From Yponomeuta sedellus (Eukaryota; Arthropoda; Insecta; Lepidoptera; Yponomeutidae), in assembly GCA_934045075.1 (NCBI GenBank), contig OW203731.1:9095975-9159974 (forward strand): DNA of 64,000 nt. The letters run 5' to 3'. The notes below the pieces were generated by a model that was not told the origin of the DNA, did not search any database, and saw only the letters and a list, made by a program, of their open reading frames with translations. The position numbers and the translations under genes were made by a program. This document shows, piece after piece, positions 1-11,980 of the stretch; the first letter of the stretch is position 1, and each line of letters begins with the position of its first letter.

Positions 1-1067
1 AGAGAATCGTCATATAATAAATTCTTGATCGATATATGGCGCTTGCGTCGTAGGAGGTAAGAGCTGACGCCTTTCGATAGTTAAAACCGCACCATTATGC
101 AACGCTCGGCGGACGTATTTACGCCCTCTGACTGCATGCTGCTGGGTGTGGCATCGATTACGTGTTTCTCAGTACAGCAATTGCATTTGCGGGATTCCCT
201 GGCTAATGACTGCACCGGCTTACTGCAGTCGGCAGTCGCTTTGTTTAAACTACTGCGCTTTCCTGTATGACCTAAGTATTTTCTTTCGTTCTGTCTCATT
301 ATAGCTAACCGATGTAGACGAATGGAAAGAAGATAATGACGTCACTTGCGTGGAATAGCACGTTTGTAGTCTAGTGATAGCTGCTACCTTGCATAGTTGC
401 ACCCATGAGTTTTACAAGATGTAAGGATGTACTACAGTAAAGTTACTGGTACATAATTGGAAAGCATTATAAGTCATAGGTACCTGTTAAATATAATTAT
501 GCACAATGTGGGTCCACCAAAAATTTGTTGGTGTAAGAATCACATCTAATGTATAAAAATCTGGTGTCACGGTATTTGTTGTCAAATTCCTCTGAAATGG
601 TATCACCGGTTTTTATAATTTTATTAGATCTGAGAATAGATCGTACCATAATAAAGAAACGACGACTAGTAAATGTATGGTGATTTCGTCTACAGCGATA
701 TTCTCTAAAAATTTGAAGGGTCTCTTCTGCACCGCCCATATTGAGTGCGGCAGCGTGCGTATGCGCCGCCAGTGAAATGTTTTGGCGCGGCGCGGGGCGC
801 GCGGGGGCGCTGAGTGCGCGCTATCGCGGCGCAAGGTGCGCTTTATCGCACCATTGTTCGCGTCGACAGATTTATAACTTCCCTTTGCCCTCGATAAGGG
901 CCCGTGACCTGCGGGCGCGCCTCTATTTCCTAAGCAAGGCGAACACGCGGCCAAACTCAATAGAACTAAATAACTAACGCCATTAATAAAGCTAAAAAAT
1001 AAATGATTATAGGTGTAGGGCCACATCAATGACGTTAAATGAAGTTACAACATAGGATTCTATCTAT
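1..1067. other. Intergenic or intronic, no gene seen
   Basis: I see no supported gene here. A CpG-rich patch at about 735-930 is open in several frames on both strands, but it has no convincing splice sites, promoter elements or domain. It may be regulatory. The rest is AT-rich and unremarkable. Confidence 0.5.
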
Positions 1068-1290
1068 ATCAACCCTTGTATGTCCCCACTGCTGGGGCAC
1101 GGGTCTCTTCCTACATTGCAGGAAGGTTAGGCCATACTCCACCACGGGGGCCAAGTCCGGGTCCCTTCCTGCATCACAGGAAGGTTAGGCCATACTCCAC
1201 CACGGGGGCCAAGTCCGGGTGGGTGGAATACAGTTGCGGGCCTTACTATCAAAAGTTATCAAGTCGCCCAAAAGGTCTCTGACATGGCGA
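1068..1290 (-). mobile_element. 5S-like SINE (family A), 5'-truncated copy
   Basis: This is the 3' part of family A, antisense on the given strand. It begins with the 3'-end signature ATCAACCCTTGTATGTCCCC and stops near the middle of the element, so the 5S-like head is missing. An internal 58-bp block is tandemly duplicated. Keeping the 3' end while losing the 5' end fits LINE-driven retroposition. Confidence 0.85.
1107..1222. repeat. 58-bp tandem duplication inside a SINE
   Basis: Two adjacent units start at 1107 and 1165, each running from CTTCCT through the GGGGGCCAAGTCCGGGT block. They differ at only a few positions. Other copies of the family in this window have the block once, so the duplication belongs to this copy. 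Confidence 0.85.
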
Positions 1291-2544
1291 TTACAAAGGA
1301 TTAAGCTGTGAATTATTAAAGCATTTCGTTGTATTATGCGAAAGCATTCTGTAAGGCACCTAACGCGGCTGAACTGATGCGAATCTCCAGTTCAATAGAT
1401 ATCATTTCCCCTGATAATTTAATTTTCGGACACTTAATCAATTCCTAACATAAATAAGAGTTCATAGCCTAACGCGCCATTTCCTCAGACTTTCAGGCGG
1501 TATTATTTACAAAAGCTCAAGTTGCACTATAAAACCAACTCGTGCGAGATGTTTACCCACAAGCAAGCGTCCACTTTTTCGTGTCTAAGTAGAGCCGAGT
1601 GCTTCCATTATTGCAGTATGTATCATAAATAGGGTTACAATAACATAAACAGCACGCAATAAGGAGCTGCGCATGCTCATATAAACGCATACAGGGCCGT
1701 AGGTAGACGGCACACGCAGGATAGACTCAACACATTAAAATATATTAAGCTTGCCTGAAATGCGGTTCAAAAAATGTGTTAAGTACACGTTGTGCCAAAA
1801 GGGCTACTATAACATAAAATATAATTTAGATGACAATGATGGCTGAATTAAAGCCAGTACAATTTATGAGTTCTATGTTTTTAAATAATTATGTGAACTC
1901 TGTTAATTAAGGAGTTTAAAAAGACTAAGTTTGGAGTTTTTTTGCCCATTTTTTCTCCAAATTGATCTAGATTTTGCAATAAACACCTAGTCTGAATTGT
2001 AACGTTAAGTAAGCCGTAGTTCCTGCGCTACTTTAAATAAAACCTTTTCATTCCACTTCATTCCGGGCCGAAGTGACTGAAAACTCATTATTTTCACAAG
2101 TATATTTTGTTTCCTGGTAACGTACGTGAAAAATTGTAATCGTTGATTCATCCGTTGATTAAATAAGATGTAGATCACAATTTTATGCAGTTGAATAGTT
2201 AACACTAGCAGTACCCGCGACTGCGTTGCATGAGCTATGTCCGCAATGAAGGTTCACTAAGCATTTTTGAGATCGAATAAGTACTATAGGAAATATAAAC
2301 TTTCGTTTCCTCTTTATAATATATATTATATATTATGTATATTGCATATAATTATCTCAACCCGTAAACGTTATTTTGCCATATTGATTAGCCTACAACC
2401 TTTTTACAACCGTTATTTTGCCTATTCTCAGACCAAAGAAATGTTCACAAAAAAAATCTGTATGTATCTTCAAATAATGAAAATCGGTAAAGCGATTTCG
2501 GAGGACTTCGATAACAAATTATTTTTCTGTATTAGATATAGTAT

Positions 2545-2913
2545 GAAGCGCTCGTGGCCTAGGCGAACCGAGTGATTGGAATCAATCACTTGCTTAAGCA
2601 ACAACAGGCGCAGTCAGGTACGGGATGGGTGAGCGTCCCGTGACTACCGCTAGTGGCATTTTTCCGAGCGCTTCCGTGCTTCGCAAGGCACGCTAAGCCG
2701 TTGGTGCCGGCTGTCATATAATGGCAGTCGTTAAGCCATGTCAGAGGCCTTACGGGCGGCTTGATAACTTCTGACAGTAAGGCCCGCCACTGTCTTACAA
2801 TCCTCCGCCAACCCGGACTTGGCCCCCGCGGTGGAGTATGGCCTAACCTTTCTGCGATGCAGGAAGAGACCCGTGCCCCAGCAGTGGGGACATACAAGGG
2901 TTGATAACTGAAC
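2545..2913 (+). mobile_element. 5S-like SINE (family A), full-length copy with target duplication
   Basis: This near-complete sense copy begins GAAGCGCTCGTGGCC, contains the 5S-like block (TTAAGCAACAACAGGCGC, then a copy of GGATGGGTGA), and ends with the GGGGACATACAAGGGTTGAT signature. It is flanked by an 11-bp direct repeat, AGATATAGTAT, at 2534-2544 and 2914-2924, which fits a target-site duplication. It has no coding capacity. The open frame crossing it on the minus strand is a chance frame repeated in other copies. Confidence 0.85.
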
Positions 2914-3343
2914 AGATATAGTATAAAAATACTGGCTGATCCGGCAAAATCGTAAAATCGTACCGGCTCAAAATCAATACATGTAAAAAAAATATTTTTT
3001 GATAAATTACGTAGTAAAGCTACGGCTACAGATTAGCGACTGCCCGCTCTGGTGTGCCCTAGCTACGGCTCTGTGTGCATACTCACCTACGCGTTGATTA
3101 AATTAGTTTAATGTATGCGAGCAGCGCGACGTGACGTATCTAACAAAGAAAATATCAACTTACAGAATTTCTAATCTAGTTCCAGGATGACAGTTAATAA
3201 ATTATAATTTATATATAACACTCTAAAAATTTAAAATCGTTGACTTTCTTTCGTAATAGTAAATGTGGCTGAGTAAAAAAACTTGGGGCACTTTGTGTTA
3301 ATTGAACGGTTCGGGCTTGGAATTCAGTCAGTTTTCCTAAAAT

Positions 3344-3720
3344 CTTGTTGATATCAACCCTTTGTACGTCCCCACTGCTGGGCACGGGTTTCTTCCTGCA
3401 TCGCAGGGAGGTTAGGCCATACTCCACCACGGAGCCCAAATTCGGCATGGTGGAGGAGTGTGTGACAGTGGCGGGCCTTACTGTCAAAAGTTTTCAACCC
3501 GCTCATAAGGCCTCTGTCATGGCTTAACGGCTGCCATTACATGACAGCCTGCACCAACGGCTTAACGTGCCTTGGAAGCGTGGAAGCGTTCGGAAAAATG
3601 CCAATAGCGGTAGTCACGCGATGTCACCTATCCAGCAACTTGCCGCGCCTGTTGTTGCTTAATCGTAGTGATTGATTCCAATTACTCCGTTCCACAGGGC
3701 CACGAGCGCTTCAGCTTCGC
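3344..3720 (-). mobile_element. 5S-like SINE (family A), full-length copy with target duplication
   Basis: A near-complete copy in reverse orientation, from ATCAACCC at about 3353 to the GAGCGCTTC head at about 3712. An 11-bp direct repeat, TTTCCTAAAAT, flanks it at 3333-3343 and 3721-3731. Together with the copy at 2545 this defines the element ends and indicates retroposition with duplications of about 11 bp. Confidence 0.85.
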
Positions 3721-4067
3721 TTTCCTAAAATATAATTTTCACAATATGGCTGCTTTTTCATTTTGTCTGCGCGTCTTTTGAGCTTCTACAAAATATCAAC
3801 TTCTTGTAATATCTGTCTTCATGAGTGATAGTTTTTATACGAGTCTCGTTTTCAGAAAGTTTTTATTCCCAAAATGTCAAAAAACATGAAAATGAACATG
3901 CAATATTTACCTAAAATATCTTTATCATTATAAGACAATAACTACCCGTCTCAATTTCTTCTTCAGCAATCTTTCCGATTTAAGGTTGCCTGGAAGAAAT
4001 TACTATCAGCAATAAGGCCGCCAATTGTACCTCTTCTTTTGTAACTGTTGTCTCTGTAATTATTTTC

Positions 4068-4107
4068 TGGTGTGTACAATAAAGAATATTCTTATCTTAT
4101 CTTATCC
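4068..4107 (+). repeat. LINE-type 3' tail ending in TTATC repeats
   Basis: The motif GTGTACAATAAAGAATATTC followed by TTATC-type repeats occurs here. It recurs near 5600-5640 (reverse), 17740-17778, 18258-18292 and, partly, 22729 and 43587. A fixed AATAAA-containing end with a short repeated tail is typical of non-LTR retrotransposon 3' ends. No body of the element is attached here. Confidence 0.6.
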
Positions 4108-4473
4108 AAGGTCCTTTTAAATTTAGAACATCGATTTATAAAGCAGACGTTATGGGAAAAGAAATATTATTATGTCAAGACGACATCGACAGCCTATACA
4201 GAAAAGTGAACATAACGGAAAAGCAAAACTTATCATAATGCTAATATAAGAATATACACATTATGAATAGACAACTTCCTGATATGGTACACATTTTTTT
4301 AAATAGCAGACTTTTTGAGATAGCTACAAAATATAAGTGCTAATATAATGAAAATGTAGGCGTGTTGAAAATTTAACATTTTAGAAAAACATGTGTCAGG
4401 CCTGGGCCATTTAATGCTCGAACATTGCTTAAGAATCGAAATGGACAGACTAGGGATAAGTAGCGCAGTAGAA

Positions 4474-4565
4474 AGAGTTGAAGAACTCCACTCTCCACTC
4501 CAGCTCCATCTATCTATAAAGAGTTGAAGAACTCCACTCTCCACTCCAGCTCCATCTATCTATAA
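4474..4565. repeat. 46-bp perfect tandem duplication
   Basis: Two identical 46-bp units, 4474-4519 and 4520-4565, begin AGAGTTGAAGAACTCC and end ATCTATCTATAA. There is no divergence between them, so the duplication is recent or an assembly artefact. Confidence 0.9.
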
Positions 4566-4683
4566 GCTAAGCTAAGGTAAGCTAGGTGATGCGAGTATCA
4601 ATTGTTTGTAGTCATCAGAAAATCATATTGAAAACATATATTTTTTTTTATAAAATATATTATGTGAATTTTTTTTGTTAGAT

Positions 4684-4748
4684 CAATATCAACCCCTGTG
4701 TATCCCCACTGAATGGTCTCTTCTGGCATCATAGGAAGGTTAGGCCAT
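4684..4748 (-). mobile_element. 5S-like SINE (family A), 3'-end fragment
   Basis: Only about 65 bp of the 3' end remains, from ATCAACCCCTGTGTATCCCC to GGTTAGGCCATA, with internal deletions. It is a decayed, heavily 5'-truncated copy. Confidence 0.7.
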
Positions 4749-5835
4749 ATTCTATACTTTTGTTACATAAATACCTATAAAAAATATTTATTGAATCTGT
4801 ACAATTGAAGCTAAAAAAATATATATTTTTACAAGATAGTTTTTCTAAACTGCTAATAGATGGCGGTAGTAGTATCAATTACTTATTTACGTATTCAAAA
4901 TCTTGACATCCCACTTAATACGAAAACAAAACAAATTTCAGAAACCCCCGCCCCTTTTTTAATGTAACATCCGACATTATTGATTTTGGTCGTTTAAAAT
5001 GTAGACTATAATAAAGAGACAATTGACACATCAATCAAGATTTCATAAGCAGCTAGTTTGACGGTACGGTGGAACATCCGTAAATACAAACAGATACATA
5101 ATATTTATTATGTTTGTATATAGCTACCTATACGTACATACATCGACTGCTAAAATAATAAGCTTCCTTTTGGCTCTACAATAGTAGATACAAACGATTT
5201 GTAATTAAGATCAAGACATTGCTCATCTAACATTGCTTTATGAATGCTGCTATATTACCTACCTGCATATTAATGTAGGGCGACTTACCGACCCAATCTA
5301 AAACGTACTTGTAACGATTGAAAATAATTATGCATAGTCTTATGATAAATAAATAAAGGGTTGATTTCTTAGTAATTTCATAGTCTACGAAAGTTATTCA
5401 TGTATTTATATACTTTTTGTTTTCAAAGAATGAAACTCTTTGTACCTAACAGATCCACAAAATATTTCAGAGACACCCTTTTTTGACGTAACTTCCGTCT
5501 ACGTTATCGGGATTTTAATTACAAATCGATTGATACCTTAGTCATCAAAATCGGATGAATACGGGACCATAGGTAGATACAAACATACAATACATACATA
5601 AGATAAGATAAGAATATTCTTTATTGTACACTGGAAAAACAACAAATACAAAACAATACATACACTAATTAACTCATATTCCTGTTGGCTCTACCGGAGT
5701 CGTGTAAAAACTACTACGTACCTTTATTCTTTCGAGGCTTACCAGTCAAGAAGTTCTAAATCTAAAAGGAACAGTTTGAAAGCCACCGGAATTCTTTGAA
5801 TAGTTTCATGTAATAAGGACTACATTAGTACTTAC
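4749..5835. other. AT-rich non-coding stretch
   Basis: No gene is supported. It contains short retroposon debris, including a reversed AATAAAGAATATTC-type LINE tail around 5600-5640, and otherwise low-complexity AT-rich sequence. It would be the downstream intron of the exon at 5836-5948 if that exon is real. Confidence 0.5.
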
Positions 5836-5948
5836 ATATTGTGTGCAGCAAGCAGCTGCTCCGAGTAGCCCGAAGAGGCCCGGTTGCGGTGCGCGTGCGC
5901 CGCCTGCGCAATTGGCTCGTCATATTTCGCATCCGTCGACGTTGCGAG
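5836..5948 (-). CDS. Internal coding exon of an unidentified gene
   Basis: On the minus strand a strong acceptor (TTTACATTTTTCAG) leads into a 113-bp GC-rich block that ends at a consensus donor (AATAT, then GTAAGTAC). The frame starting at the first exon base is open throughout: 37 codons beginning LATSTDAKYDEPIAQ and ending SGYSEQLLAAHN, with two bases left over. The exon is far more GC-rich than its AT-rich flanks, as coding exons often are in Lepidoptera. I do not recognise the protein. It is polar, rich in Ala, His and Ser, with no domain or membrane segment visible. The neighbouring exons were not found. A CpG-rich leader at 11493-11980 on the same strand could be its 5' end, but that link is inference. 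Exon confidence is fair; identity is unknown. Confidence 0.6.
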
Positions 5949-7031
5949 CTGAAAAATGTAAACACACCATTAAAAACTATGCAATGCAAAAAATATCAAT
6001 GGAACAAAAAATTTACGGTCTATAGCGGAAGAAAATGTACTTAAGCTGGGCATCTTCGTTTTGCAAACACATAATTTGAAATTATTAATATCAGACCGAG
6101 ATCCATACTTTCATGAATAACAATAATAATATACATGTCATAATAATAACATTGTTGTGACAAAACAAAATTATAGTGTAAATACTTATAATTAAACACT
6201 TGGTCTTAATAATTACATGGCGCTTTTCTAATTACGTAATTAAATCATTTTCAGAGGTGTTATTGAAAATTGTAGATTATTTTCCCAGAGAACGGGCCTC
6301 AGCGAACAATTGGTGAGAATGTAGTTTGGTGTCAGCCAATTAGTAGTAATCACAGTAATGTTTACCTATTTACCCACTGCCGTTTGCCATGGGATTCCAT
6401 TCACTTGTATTTTGTTTTGCGAAACAAATACTAACAATTATTTTTTTTATCAAAGCCCTTCGCCCCGAGATAAGTGTTATTCCTTCACCAGAAAGGGAAC
6501 CCCTAATGAATACCATTCGCACGGAGTACACGTTATATTGAAGCAAAACAGCGCGATTCTCAAGTTACAAATAGATCAGATAAAATCGAAAAGCAACAAA
6601 CTTGCAACACAATAATTAAAAAAGCAAGCACTTCGTGCCTTTGTACGTTTTATCTAGTTAATTAATAATTATTTTTTATTACCTTTGTTGCTTTCATACA
6701 ATTTCATGTAAACAAATGAAAGTGGCTGTGCAAATATTCATATTGTAGATAAAAAGGTAGGAATAATAAATTGTTCAGTGCGGCACAACGCCGTCCAACC
6801 CTCCGCCGACTTTCGTGGAAGTCGAACTCGACCGTGACAGCTTTAAACTACTAGGTGGTTATAATCTTGATACTTAGCATTCATTACTTAAATTGTTTGT
6901 TGAAATTGCGTAATGTGTTGTACTGTACTTAAGGAGTTAATTGAGTATGATGTGGGTACTCACGTTAAAATTAACTGTAACTGGATAAATTCGTTCCGAA
7001 ATAGTTTGCTTACGATAGCATAACTTTTCAC

Positions 7032-7077
7032 TATATATATATATATATATATATATACCACTATATATATATATACC
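7032..7077. repeat. TA dinucleotide microsatellite
   Basis: Two TA runs are separated by a CCAC interruption. It is simple low-complexity sequence with no coding content. Length polymorphism is expected. Confidence 0.95.
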
Positions 7078-8689
7078 ATATGGTAAGCTAAATAATTAAA
7101 ATGTGGATAGGTAAAACATGCAAAAATTTGCAAGTTTGAAACAAAAATAAATATCAAGACTATTATAGTAGGTATAGTGAAAAGTTGAGGCATTATTCGC
7201 TGATCGATAGCCGAGGCGCGATAAGAGGATACTAAAAGAAACCCAATAAGCTATTTCCTTGAAACTCTCACAAGTGAACCGCTCCCGTGAAAAAAAAACC
7301 AAAGCCATACAAAAAGAGCTTGTGAATAAGGCGGGAGCGCGAAATAAGAATGGCCCAGTTCTGGGAAGGATCGGCGCCGGTACAATCTTTACATCCTTTA
7401 TAATGATCGCTTTTTGTGGGGCGTCCTTTAATGGCGGATCGTGGGGCTGAGAAATATCTGCAGCATAATGTGTGAAGCGACGCGGACTATCCACTATTCG
7501 GGCTGAAGAAAAAAACGGATTCCTACCCTTATGTTTTTATAACTATTTTATGTCGCTCTCCGGGAATGTCATACTAAAAGTTATGATTCTAAATATTATT
7601 CATGAAAGTTGATTTGCCTGTTCTTCCCATTCCAGGCGACTACAAATCATCTTAGAATGGCAGCTGCAATTAAAACTTAATTCGGAAGGAACGCGAGAAT
7701 AGGGCCCGACGGACTCGGAAAAGTTAATTACATTGCGCATGAGGGACGAGATTCCATCGGACGGAAGCGGATAATCAGTGTAGTAAGTCTCGCTCGCGCA
7801 CTGGACTAGCGGAAGCGCTGCCCAAGTTAGGAGTCGCGTCATAACCGACGACTGACCAAGTCTGTTAGCGTCATTTGCATAGGCGACCATTGCTTGAAAT
7901 AAAAGTACTTAATGCTTAAAGTCGCAATTCCTGAAACACGCTAATCAGAGTTTATGTATTATAAACCACTTTTGGTGTATGGGCTTTTTCCAGAATAATG
8001 TTAGCGCTTTAAACGCTCCATCAAAGTTGCAGCTTCCTGTAAATAAATATCCATTATATTTATGTAGCACATAATTAGTTTAAGTAACTATCAGACAGCG
8101 CCACTGCCAAGCAGAAAATAAGTAAAACACTATAAAAACTTGAAAATGTAGAGGATAAAACAATATAAAGTCGTAGAACAGTAGTTGTTGAAAATAAACT
8201 CTTATCAACACGTTGCAGGAATTGCCCATTTTTAAAAAGCAACTCTGTTTTATTGACGTGTTTAAACAATAGCGCAATTGTAGGGTAACCTACATAACAT
8301 CCATTTACGTTCGACCACCCGCTATGATACTCTCCCTTGACTCTTTCCCAAATGACCAGTAAGCGGCAACAATTATTGGAATTCAAGAGGATGAGTTCGA
8401 GCGAGTTTGGCACCTTGATGCCCACTTCAACTGCTGTGGGCTATCAGGTGGGGTGTGCGTATGCGCGGGAGGAAGTGGCGAAGGAAGTGCCGGTTACGAA
8501 ACGCGCCCACACGGCGGCGGCGGAAGCGGAGGCGCACGCGCACCGTAGGCGGGCCCGCTGCGGCTAATGCGGCGGAATGACAGAGCTGCGATGACAGTCT
8601 CCGTGAATTGGGACAAAAATAAGCCGTATTATAATGCGGAAAAATAAAAAAAACTGTACTGTTAACATGTACACAAACAGCAGAATATT

Positions 8690-8795
8690 TTGTTTGTTTG
8701 TTACACTTTATTGCACGATAAAACTTAAATTACATACAATGTGACAGAGGCGGACTTATTTCAGCAGAAATTTCTTCCAGCCAGCCTAAAAAAGT
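8690..8795 (-). repeat. Non-LTR retrotransposon 3' tail fragment
   Basis: TTTGTTTGTTACACTTTATTGCACG followed by an ACAGAGGCGGACTTA-like block matches, from memory, the reversed 3' ends of LINE copies common in Lepidoptera. A similar fragment lies at about 16205-16290. No reverse transcriptase is attached. Confidence 0.45.
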
Positions 8796-9720
8796 TGGAA
8801 TAATAATTATTTTAATACATTTTTCTTGCTGCTCTGACGTAAGATAAGTATAGTTGTCGTACCCTAAAATTGCTTGAGGACAGAATAAAAAAACTACTGG
8901 GAAGCAAAGACCGATTAAGTGTTAAAGGAGAGTGTGCCATCGTCCTGAAGTGAAACTTACACGAAATATCTCAAGATTTATACTATGTGCTATTGAATAA
9001 CACCAAATCTGAGTGCTTAGTGCGAGTTTGACGGATCCAATCGAATAACTTTACTACCGCGTTAATCGAGCTTTGAATATTGAGTATGAGTAAGTTAACC
9101 GTTCGAACTGGCAAAACGCTGTCACAGTACAACTCGCACTCGCGTTCATTCGTGTTTTGGCTGGTAAACGTGTTCACTTCTCAACGTAAACCATTACAAC
9201 TCGCACTCAGCAATTTTAATCTCCATACTTGTCACTAGGTGGCGCTTCCTCGATGCCATAGAAATATGAGTTTACGTTAACGCGATCGAGTAGTTAAAAA
9301 ACTCGCACTAAGCACTCTGAAAACCGCTTTTTTCAGCATCGATAACTCAACAACTTTCAATAAACATAAGTTTATTATTCTCAATTTTCCTCATCTTTCG
9401 TACAAATTGACAACATAAAATTTTAAGGTTATACGGAAGATAAAAAATAAAAAAAAATTATTAAACTTCTGCCCGTTGAAAGTGGTTACTTAGACAATTA
9501 ACGGTTTCCGTGTCGAAAATTGTGGTCAACTATGAAACTGGTTACCTATTTTAGAGATTGCTAAGATCCCGAAATCATAACTTTCTCTCCCGGAAATGGT
9601 ACACAAAAAGAGGTTCGTAAACCACAGGAAGCGAAACCTGTATCACATACGGCACTGTTTATTCAGCATGCCGATTGTTAACTACGCCAATGGGTTCAAA
9701 GGGAGTTCAGAAAAGGTAGC

Positions 9721-9754
9721 TGACGTCACAAAGTGAGTCAGCATTGCACACGTG
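9721..9754. promoter_or_regulatory. Cluster of CRE, AP-1/Maf and E-box sites
   Basis: Three textbook motifs lie within 34 bp: the CREB palindrome TGACGTCA at 9721-9728, the AP-1/Maf-type TGAGTCAGCA at 9734-9743, and the E-box CACGTG at 9749-9754. They sit in a GC-richer island about 2.2 kb downstream, on the minus strand, of the possible leader exon. More CRE-like half sites (GACGTCA, TGACGTA) occur near 10683-10705. Enhancer function is inferred from motif clustering only. Confidence 0.4.
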
Positions 9755-10079
9755 TCATTGACGCCATAGTTGACAATGATGACGCCTTCGGCTGCCTAGC
9801 TGTCACATCAACAAGCATTCAACCAACATTCACTGAGATTATAGATGGTATGCCTGATTGTTCTAATAGTGATGATTCACGCGTACGACTTGTACTGTCT
9901 CATTGATCAGGGTCTGTTCCCATGACTTCTGTAAACTGGTAAAACGATACTTATCTGCTTTCTGTATGGGGAAACAGTCACAATAAAAAAATAAGAACGA
10001 TAACATCGAAGCTGATATTTGTAATGTTAATTTAGAATTTTAGTTAATAAAATTCGGTACTTCAAAAGAAATAAAAGAT

Positions 10080-10145
10080 ATAGATAATAGTGGGTATCCT
10101 AGTGTGGGGCCAGAAGCAATGTATGTGCCTGTATGTAAATGTTAT
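10080..10145 (+). repeat. Fragment of a dispersed repeat
   Basis: The stretch GGTATCCTAGTGTGG through GCAATGTATGTGCCTGTATG recurs nearly unchanged at 23160-23215. It is related to the tRNA-like repeat at 27675-27858. The matching copies show it is transposon debris. Confidence 0.7.
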
Positions 10146-10619
10146 AATATAATTAATGGCAGTCGGTAGAAGATGAATAATTAAAAACCTATCTACCAAT
10201 TGGACTCGGAAGCGAAACCCCAATACAATGAAACAAAACAGTGAATGAAACAATTTACTATAGAATTAAAAATCCTGAAACAGCAACAGAAGAATAAGTA
10301 GAAGTAAAATAAACTTATAATAAATAAATACTTAGCCTTTAAATAGGTTTTTAAAATAAACTTTTTGATCTTTTTAAAACAAAGGAAAAATATAGTTAAA
10401 ACATCAATGTCTCAACCAAGAAGACGAGGATCTAGTAGTAGTACCTTATACCAAAGAAGTGCATAAATGGAAAGCCGAGAAAATGTAAACCTAACCCCGA
10501 ATTGTGCACGAGGCACAGTGGACACTGCAGTAAGTGGCGATGAAAAGGCGAGTTAAAATAAATCATCTAAACAAGCCCAATGAGGGTAGACTAGCTACGA
10601 AGAAAGGGCAATGAACAGT

Positions 10620-11259
10620 TGGGCTGGGGGTTAAAGTAAGTCAGCGGGAAAGAGAGCCACGAGCGAGCAAGATGGAGGAGCAGACGTCACGCTCCGGTGA
10701 CGTACGTCCGCCGACAATGTGCTAGCGCTAACTACCCAACGTCTATTTCTCATTACCCACATCATTTTCCTATTAAACATTGAAAATTTAAAAAAGACAG
10801 TAAAAATATGTGCTGTAGAATTTTCAAGTTTAATTTACATTTTTTTTGTATAAATCGCAGTGCAAGAATATTGTGGCAGCGGGTAGTTGGAGAAAATCTA
10901 ACTTCGATTTACCGTTAAGAATAATGGCCGAAGAAAGAAAAATCTTTTTAAACGAAAATTTTAAATACTTTAATCGTCGATGTTTCAATCAGCGTCTAAA
11001 ATACTTTTCATGGTTTGATCTTACTCTAGAGTGGTGCGAAGCTCCAGTTATATGTGGCAATCACTGTCAATTCACTGAACACCAAAATCCACATTAATAA
11101 CAATGTCCCCGGTTGTCCAAATGGTCACTTATATTCCTTCACATCGCTTGAAGTATGTCGTCAACTAGGTAGCGGCCTTCACTTAACAAACGTGATAATA
11201 CAAAAAGAAGTCAAGGGTTACGATGTTATCGAAGGAGACATGAATATTCGAAGACGCGA
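10620..11259. other. Stretch flanking a CpG-rich zone, no gene supported
   Basis: It contains a GC-rich patch with CRE-like motifs (10640-10720), then AT-rich sequence. Small overlapping frames at 10846-11272 show no domain or paired splice sites. Confidence 0.35.
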
Positions 11260-11492
11260 GGGTCACGAGTGAGCGGTCGGCATAGCACCGGACCGCGGCG
11301 TGAATGGAACCGGCCGACATTTTATGAATCGAGAACCGTCGCTCATTGAGCTTGGGGCTCGCAGCGGGCAGCGAGCGCGCTGGCCCGGCGCGCGGCCAGC
11401 AGGCGCCCGCGCTGCTTCTGCGGTTCCGGCCGAGGCGGAAGTGACGCCGCGCGCGAACATGGCGGCTGGCGGGCAGGAAGTGCGCAGCTTAC

Positions 11493-11980
11493 CTAGTGGG
11501 ACGTCTCCGGCGGCGGCGACGACCCTCGGTGCGAGCCCGCATCGCCCGAGCGCACGATCACTAACTCGTGAATAAATTATTCGAGCTGTTATCTAAAAAT
11601 ATTCGAGTGCGACGCAGACCAGCCGCGGCCGAGCGGCACGGAGCAGCACACGCGAACCGTTTCCCCGCCGCGGGGAGACTGATGAGGGCAGGCCGCGGCG
11701 GCGTCGGTGCAGGCTCCGACGCACGCGCACACTGACGCCCGTCCCTTTCCATTGCGGCGTTGGCGCCCCGGCCAGAACGGGACGACGACTCCTCATTATC
11801 ACAGCACCGACTCGTGAACGCCAATAGACCGATCAGTAGAGGGACAAAACATTCGACCTTCACTTTATGTTCACACACACCATCGCAAAGGACCGTCTGC
11901 AACGCGCACCCACACACGGATCCTCGCGAATTGCTCGCCGCCGCCGTGTGTGCTACTTTTGACAATTTTTCCAGAAAACT
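11493..11980 (-). promoter_or_regulatory. CpG-rich promoter and probable 5' leader exon
   Basis: This is a strongly CpG-rich block of about 500 bp in AT-rich surroundings. On the minus strand an arthropod initiator motif (TGTCAGTTTTC, with TCAGT at 11982-11978) lies at its upstream edge, and a donor (CCCACTAG, then GTAAGC) ends it at 11493. In between are several upstream ATGs and short frames. The longest, 160 codons, is low-complexity Ala/Arg/Ser-rich, so I read the block as untranslated leader rather than protein. The last ATG before the donor gives only MRAREGR-like basic residues. It could be the first exon of the gene with the exon at 5836, but the phases do not join directly, so at least one more exon would be needed. 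Confidence 0.4.

Larger units (their letters stand above)
5949..9700. other. Long intron or intergenic stretch, no firm gene
   Basis: No domain-bearing frame was found. A 96-codon minus-strand frame at 7600-7890 and a GC-rich block at 8440-8580 have no good splice partners or recognisable motifs. Less AT-rich islands (7200-7480, 7600-7890) could be conserved regulatory DNA. If the exon at 5836 and the leader at 11493 belong together, this is their intron. Confidence 0.4.

Noticed and set aside
7600..7890. 96-codon minus-strand open frame
   Set aside because: Reasonable amino-acid mix but no domain, no splice sites and no promoter or poly(A) support.
8440..8580. Similarity between this block (GCGCACGCGCACCG) and the exon at 5836-5948
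   Set aside because: Only about 14-25 GC-rich bases are shared, in different contexts. It is probably compositional coincidence.
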